Source: DATDIC01 sp963777625 (GTDB lineage Bacteria > Pseudomonadota > Alphaproteobacteria > Acetobacterales > Acetobacteraceae). From it: a stretch of DNA of 64,000 bases. Position numbers and translations under genes: made by a program. The notes beneath the pieces are model-generated. The model had not been told where the DNA came from. It did no database searches and saw nothing but the letters and a program-made list of their open reading frames with translations. Location: positions 96,479-160,478 of the forward strand of contig CAVZRO010000033.1 in assembly GCA_963777625.1 (NCBI GenBank), read 5' to 3'. Below, piece after piece: positions 58,924 to 64,000 of the stretch (position 1 is the stretch's first letter; every line of letters starts with the position of its first letter).

Positions 58924-60027
58924 GTGAGCCACAACAGCTTCGGACACCTGTTCCGCGTCACCACCTGGGGCGAGAGCCACGGCCCGGCGATCGGCTGCGT
59001 GGTGGATGGCTGTCCGCCGCGCGTCCCGCTGACCGAGTCAGATATCCAGCCCTGGCTGGATCGCCGCCGCCCCGGCCAGTCGCGCTTCACCACGCAGCGC
59101 CAGGAGCCGGACCAGGTGCGCATCATGTCCGGCGTGTTCGACGGGGTGACCACCGGCACGCCGATCGCGCTGGTAATCGAGAATGTGGACCAGCGATCCC
59201 GCGATTATGGCGAGATCGCCGCCAAGTTCCGGCCAGGGCATGCCGACCTGACCTATGAGCTGAAATACGGCATCCGCGACTATCGCGGCGGCGGGCGGTC
59301 CTCGGCACGCGAAACGGCGATGCGCGTGGCTGCCGGCGCGGTTGCACGCAAAGTGCTGGGCGCCGGTGTTCGCATTCGCGGCGCGCTGGTGCAGATGGGT
59401 CCGCACCGGATCGACCGCGCCCGATGGGATTGGGAATCAGTGGATCAGAACGCGTTCTTCTGCCCCGATCCAGTCGCGGCAACTGAATGGGAGGCGGTTC
59501 TTGCCGAGGTGCGCAAACAGGGCTCGTCGCTCGGCGCGGTGATCGACGTGGTGGCGGAGGGTGTTCCGCCCGGGCTGGGAGCGCCGGTTTACGGCAAATT
59601 GGACGCGGACATCGCTGCCGCGCTGATGTCGATCAATGCCGTGAAAGGGGTGGAGATCGGCGACGGGTTTGCCGCCGCAGCTTTGCGCGGAGAGCAGAAC
59701 GCGGACGAGATGCGCATGGAACACGGCGTGGTTGCGTTCGATTCCAACCACGCCGGCGGCATTTTGGGCGGCATCTCCAGCGGGCAACCGATCGTCGCGC
59801 GTTTTGCGGTGAAGCCCACCAGCTCGATCCTGACGCCGCGGCGCACGGTGAACCGGGCGGGCGAGGAAACCGAGATCGTGACCAAGGGCCGGCACGATCC
59901 CTGCGTGGGACTCCGTGCCGTACCGGTGGGCGAGGCGATGCTGGCCTGCGTGCTGGCGGACCATCTGCTGCGCCATCGCGCTCAGAACCCGGACGCGCCG
60001 GCAACAGCGCGATTGCCACGCAATTAG
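58924..60027 (+). CDS. aroC: Chorismate synthase
   Basis: 367 residues starting at GTG. It makes chorismate from EPSP using reduced FMN. Signatures are GESHGPAIGCVVDGCPP (residues 16-32), RYRGGGRSSARET-like RDYRGGGRSSARETAMR, and the later FDSNHAGGILGGISSGQP. The length matches the family. It converges with the sulfatase gene. Confidence 0.97.
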   Translation: MSHNSFGHLFRVTTWGESHGPAIGCVVDGCPPRVPLTESDIQPWLDRRRPGQSRFTTQRQEPDQVRIMSGVFDGVTTGTPIALVIENVDQRSRDYGEIAAKFRPGHADLTYELKYGIRDYRGGGRSSARETAMRVAAGAVARKVLGAGVRIRGALVQMGPHRIDRARWDWESVDQNAFFCPDPVAATEWEAVLAEVRKQGSSLGAVIDVVAEGVPPGLGAPVYGKLDADIAAALMSINAVKGVEIGDGFAAAALRGEQNADEMRMEHGVVAFDSNHAGGILGGISSGQPIVARFAVKPTSSILTPRRTVNRAGEETEIVTKGRHDPCVGLRAVPVGEAMLACVLADHLLRHRAQNPDAPATARLPRN

Positions 60028-60066
60028 CGTGATCGCTTGAGGCCGAATCGTCGGAAAGCGTGAAGC

Positions 60067-60112
60067 AGCGGCGGCGGCCGAAGCACCACTTTGTGCGCCT
60101 CCAGCCGCCGCT
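60067..60112. terminator. Long-loop hairpin between convergent aroC and sulfatase genes
   Basis: AGCGGCGGC and GCCGCCGCT are perfect 9-bp arms separated by 28 bases. Position between converging genes suggests transcription stop, but there is no T tract and the loop is long. Confidence 0.3.
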
Positions 60113-60145
60113 CCCGGTGACGAAATCTCCCCTTCAAATGCGCGT

Positions 60146-62524
60146 CTACTGCCGCGCCAGCGCGATGCGAATGGCTTCCTCCGGGGACACCATGTGATCG
60201 CTGCTTTCGGCGGCTTCGGCGATGGCGATCTCGACCCCCTTGACGCGACCGGTGAACTCATTGCCGCGCGGCCCGTAATCCTCCGAAACGGGTGAGCCCG
60301 AATCGTGGCCGACGTCGCAACCATCGTCGGCGGAGAAAATCATCGCCGCCGTGGCGCCGACCTTGCCCTCGCCAACCTTCTCACCGTTGACGTAAAGGGT
60401 CGCCGTCCCGCCCTTGCCCAGTCCGCCACCGTCGTAGGCGAACTCCATCCGTACCTGACAGTCGCCCGTCGGCAGGGCGTTCGCCGCCTCGGCGTAGAAG
60501 TAATGCACCCCGAGCAGGTTGTAACAGTATTTTAGCTTGCCGCCCTTCGCGTAAAGGCTCCAGCCGCCGATGTTGCCCCCCTGCGCGATGATTACGCCCT
60601 CGGCCCCAGCCGCTGGCACGGTAATCTCGGCGGTCACGGAATGGGACTTGTTCTTGACACTGATGACTGAGTTCTCGGATAGCTGGCCCATGCCGCCGAA
60701 TAGAATCTGCCGGTTTCCCCTGATCAGTACGGGTCGGCCGGCGGTGTCCGGATTCATCCGTCTGCCAAGGTCGTCGTCCATTGGCAGCACGTTGAACCGG
60801 GTCGCCTCAATGAGCCAAAGCCGCTGCAACTCGTGCAGCTTCTCGGGCATCGCCTTGGCCAGGTTATTCGCCTGACTCCAGTCCTTGCTGGTGTCGTAGA
60901 GCTCCCAAACATCGTCGTCGAACGGCGGGGTCGTCTCACCGACGAGCAGCCACGGCGTCTTGTGTCTGGTCACCGCCGTCCAACCCTTGTGATAGATTCC
61001 GCGATTGCCAAACATCTCGAAATACTGCGTCTCGTGACGTTCGGCCGCGTTGGCATCGTTGAAGGCATACAGCATGCTCACGCCCTGGATGGGCATCTGT
61101 TGCACACCGTTCACCGAGAGCGGTTCGGGTATCCCCGCGGCTTCCAGCAGCGTGGGAGCGATATCAATGACATGATGGAACTGCGTGCGGATTTCGCCCT
61201 TGCCTGGAAATCCGTTGGGCCAGTGCACGATCGTGCCGTTGCGCGTGCCGCCCCAGTGAGAAGCGACCTGCTTGGTCCACTGATAGGGCGTGTTCATCGC
61301 GTGCGCCCAGCCGACCGCGTAGTGATTGTAGGATTCCGGGCCACCTAGCTTTTCGAGACGGGCATTCAGAAACTCTGGTGTCTCGATCGCTGCGGCACCA
61401 TTGAAATTGATCATCTCGTTGAACGTGCCGTTCAGCGTGCCCTCGGCCGACGCCCCATTGTCGCCGATGATGTAGTAGATGAGGGTGTCGTCAAGGAGGT
61501 TCAGCTTCTCGACGCTGTCCAGCAGCCGACCGACGTGATGGTCGGTGTATTCAAGAAATCCAGCATAGACCTCCATCTGCCGCCGCAGGACTGGCTTCAG
61601 GTCCTCCGGCATGTCGTCCCAGGCGGGGATCTCCTTGTGGCGGGGGGTAAGCTCGCAATCGGAAGGAATGACTTTCAGGGCTTTCTGCCTGGCGAAGGTT
61701 GCTTCGCGAACCTTGTCCCAGCCGTCGTCGAACTTGCCCTTGTATTTGTCGGCCCATTCCTTCGGCACGTGGTGGGGAGCGTGGGTGGCGCCAGGCACGA
61801 AATAGACGAAAAACGGCTTGTCCGGCGCCAACGCCTTTTGCTGGCCGATCCATCCGATCGCCTTGTCGGTCATGTCTTCCATGAAGTGGTAGCCCTCTTC
61901 GGGCGTCCTCTTCACCTCGACAGGCGTAGTGCCCTCATACAGCGTCGGGTACCACTGGTGTGCCTCGCCGCCGATGAAGCCGTAGAAGTATTCGAAGCCG
62001 CCGCCACCCGTGGGCCACGCATCGAACGGTCCGATCGGGCTGGTCTCCCAAACTGGAACCTCATGACACTTGCCGAACTGCGCGGTGGAGTAGCCGTTCA
62101 GTTTCAGCGTCCGGGCGATCGGCGAGGCGGTATTGGGCAGCACGGAGCTGTAGCCGGGAGAGCCGCTGGCGATCTCGGTGATCCCGCCCATGCCGACCGA
62201 GTGGTGGTTGCGTCCGGTCAGCAGCGCCTGCCGCGTCGGCGAGCACAATGCCGTGGTGTGGAAGCGATTGTATTTCAGTCCGCCGGCCGCGAGCCGTTCG
62301 GCACTTGGTGTCTGACAGGGCCCCCCGAAGGCGCTCGATGAACCGAAGCCGGCGTCGTCGAGCATGATGACCAGGATGTTCGGGGCGCCCTTGGGCGGAC
62401 GCAACCGTTCGATGGCCGGATACTTGGTCTCTGGATCCCTGGCGTCGTAAGTGACCAGGCCGGTTCGCGGCCGATGCGGTATCGGCAGCACGTTGCGCTG
62501 CAGTTTGTCATTGGGATCACTCAT
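60146..62524 (-). CDS. Type I sulfatase (arylsulfatase family)
   Basis: 792 residues. Metal ligands DD (residues 56-57 in ILVIMLDDAGFG), the formylglycine motif CSPTRQALLTGR with Cys94, and PFFVYFVPGATHAPHHVP are intact. The C-terminal 150 residues hold a concanavalin-like extension (SGSPVSEDYGPRGNEFTG). There is no signal peptide, so it appears cytoplasmic. It needs a formylglycine-generating enzyme, which is not in the window. ATG 62524 follows GAGG; an upstream in-frame ATG at 62674 adds unrelated residues. Substrate unknown. Confidence 0.9.
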   Translation of the reverse strand: MSDPNDKLQRNVLPIPHRPRTGLVTYDARDPETKYPAIERLRPPKGAPNILVIMLDDAGFGSSSAFGGPCQTPSAERLAAGGLKYNRFHTTALCSPTRQALLTGRNHHSVGMGGITEIASGSPGYSSVLPNTASPIARTLKLNGYSTAQFGKCHEVPVWETSPIGPFDAWPTGGGGFEYFYGFIGGEAHQWYPTLYEGTTPVEVKRTPEEGYHFMEDMTDKAIGWIGQQKALAPDKPFFVYFVPGATHAPHHVPKEWADKYKGKFDDGWDKVREATFARQKALKVIPSDCELTPRHKEIPAWDDMPEDLKPVLRRQMEVYAGFLEYTDHHVGRLLDSVEKLNLLDDTLIYYIIGDNGASAEGTLNGTFNEMINFNGAAAIETPEFLNARLEKLGGPESYNHYAVGWAHAMNTPYQWTKQVASHWGGTRNGTIVHWPNGFPGKGEIRTQFHHVIDIAPTLLEAAGIPEPLSVNGVQQMPIQGVSMLYAFNDANAAERHETQYFEMFGNRGIYHKGWTAVTRHKTPWLLVGETTPPFDDDVWELYDTSKDWSQANNLAKAMPEKLHELQRLWLIEATRFNVLPMDDDLGRRMNPDTAGRPVLIRGNRQILFGGMGQLSENSVISVKNKSHSVTAEITVPAAGAEGVIIAQGGNIGGWSLYAKGGKLKYCYNLLGVHYFYAEAANALPTGDCQVRMEFAYDGGGLGKGGTATLYVNGEKVGEGKVGATAAMIFSADDGCDVGHDSGSPVSEDYGPRGNEFTGRVKGVEIAIAEAAESSDHMVSPEEAIRIALARQ

Positions 62525-62748
62525 TGGCCTCGCCTGTTTGGTTTGTGTTGCTCGTGGGCGCATGCATGGGCCTGGGCTGCTATTCCACCCCGCTCGCCCA
62601 TGCCGGAGAAATACAGCGTCGTCGTCGAGGTTTCTACTGCCTATGGAAGGCGTCGCCTGGTGCGCTCCGGACAACCCGCGGCCCGACCATCCCCGGAGGA
62701 GTCAAGGCTTCGGGCCGCTGGTGCGAGTCCTTCATTCAGTTCCTTCGG
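62525..62748. other. Intergenic region upstream of the sulfatase gene
   Basis: 224 bp between two minus-strand genes; expected to hold the sulfatase promoter. No hairpin or repeat was found by eye. Confidence 0.4.
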
Positions 62749-63941
62749 CTACAGCAGAATGCTGAACAGTTTCTTCGCCAGGTCCTCCACGGGCATCATC
62801 GTGAGCAGCAGCGGAGCGATCGGCGCGAGTGTCAGGATCACAATTGTGACGACCGCTTTGTTCGAGATCGGCACGATACGCATTTCGCGAACGATTTCGA
62901 GGCTGCCGTTCAAGTCTGCGAGCGACTGGATATCGCCGCTGCCCACGAGCGGCTCATCGGCAGGAGCGCCTCCGTGCAACCACTTCCTTTCAAACTCGCG
63001 CACATAGCGTTCCGCAAGTACACCGTATTCGAGATTTTTCACCCGCTTCGCCCGGGCGAGTTGCGGCGCAAACACGAGCAATGGGCTGATGATAATAATC
63101 ATCACGAATACGACGATGACAACAATCTCATACGCAAATGTCGGCAGCGAAACTCCGAGATAAAAAATGCGGTTGGCGATCATTCCGGCGACCATCACGC
63201 CGTGCGGATCCCCAACACGGCGATTGCCTGGACCATAGCCGACAGGAACCCCAATCCGCCCATGTGATCGGGATGCATCGGCATCAGGTTCAACGGAATG
63301 CGTGAGACCTGCCACAGAAAGCGCGCCCAGACCAACAAACGAAAATACCAGCGTAACAACACAAACTGGAAGATCGGCAGGCTTACATAGCCATACCAGA
63401 TACCCGCAAGCCGGAGCGCGTTCCCGCCAGCCGTCGAGGTCGCGTACCAGGTAGCCGTGTCCAGCGCGATGTAGTGGCGCCAGACGACCAGGATGCCAAC
63501 GCCATAGACCAGGCCGATCAACAGCAATTCGGCGAGCCCCGAGTTTCGCAGGCGCATTGCCGAGGCGACTGTCCGGTCAAACTGCGCGGCCGCATTTTCC
63601 GGAACCAGATGCCTTCCCTGGAATTGCCGCACTACCTCCAGCATCCGCCGGTGCACGGTGAGTTCGGCACCGATCAGCAAGGGCATCGCAACAAGAAGGC
63701 GCATGTGAGCTTCGACGTCGAACAGGAAAGGGATGTTTACGTTGTGGCCAACCACATTGCCGTCCCAAATGGAGAACAGCAGCAGCGGCAGCCAGGCGAT
63801 CGCCGCAAAGACGATGATACGTCGCCACAACAACGTCAACGCATCGTTCGACAGGTGCGCCCGGCACAGCAACTGGAACAGCGGGCCACCCACGACGATG
63901 GAGAAGTTCGACGGCGCCGGTGACAAACCCTGACCTTGCAT
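62749..63941 (-). pseudogene. Polytopic membrane protein, split by a frameshift
   Basis: Two adjoining frames together read as one protein of about 397 residues. The first (63941 down to 63195, MQGQGLSPAPSNFSIVVGG) has about five helices and ends in HPDHMGGLGFLSAMVQAIAV; the second (in-frame down to 62749, HGVMVAGMIANRIFYLGVSL) continues with two more helices near the C-terminus (IVVIVVFVMIIIISPLLVF). One missing base near the C4 run at 63210-63213 would join them. Two overlapping genes are the alternative. The family is uncharacterised. Confidence 0.65.
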
Positions 63942-64000
63942 CTGACTTTCGTAAGCTCATGATTTGCACAGGTAAACACGGAGCATGCGGTAACTCGATG

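Overview
The window is high-GC DNA from an alphaproteobacterium, most likely Rhodospirillales and plausibly Acetobacteraceae. This is inferred from gene content: fabI directly followed by aroC, the block rpsF-rpsR-rplI, pyrB overlapping a PyrC-like protein without metal ligands, and a large supply of ABC and TRAP solute transporters. No rRNA, tRNA, CRISPR array, insertion sequence or phage gene was found.

Layout. 1-9 kb: a solute-binding protein that runs off the left edge; a DegP-like periplasmic protease; a secreted glycine-rich protein built from 15-residue repeats; a small secreted peptide; an iron/putrescine-type ABC transporter; a lipoprotein; two small membrane proteins. 9-24 kb, minus strand: a polar amino-acid ABC transporter translationally coupled to an ADP-forming acyl-CoA ligase and an enoyl-CoA hydratase, then a Liv-type transporter linked to a three-subunit molybdenum hydroxylase with a CoxG-like protein. 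24-35.5 kb, mostly plus strand: a CoA-transferase pair, an LLM flavin oxidoreductase, a diaminopropionate ammonia-lyase homologue, a GntR/UTRA regulator, an M20 hydrolase, a second enoyl-CoA hydratase, a TauD-type dioxygenase, a second ADP-forming ligase and a second amino-acid binding protein. 35.5-40.6 kb: two LLM monooxygenases with an ATPase and permease, and an amidohydrolase-fold protein lacking the usual metal ligands. 40.6-62.5 kb: mostly core or common genes (pyrC-like, pyrB, a TRAP transporter, SDR, gamma-glutamyltransferase-like protein, ribosomal proteins, pirin, MarR, Usp, pdxH, fabI, aroC, a sulfatase). The right end holds a broken membrane protein gene.

How it works together (inference). 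The 9-40 kb stretch reads as a catabolic region. Several importers feed carboxylic or amino acid substrates to CoA ligases and a CoA-transferase, then to hydratases. Oxygenases and a molybdenum hydroxylase probably open the starting compounds, and the GntR/UTRA protein is the obvious local regulator. The substrates cannot be read from the sequence.

A striking feature is about ten single-base frameshifts, nine of them between 3 and 39 kb, all at or beside short G/C-rich runs, while 39.5-62.5 kb has none that I could detect. They may be sequencing or assembly errors or real decay of the catabolic region. Frame-restored coordinates are given for these genes.
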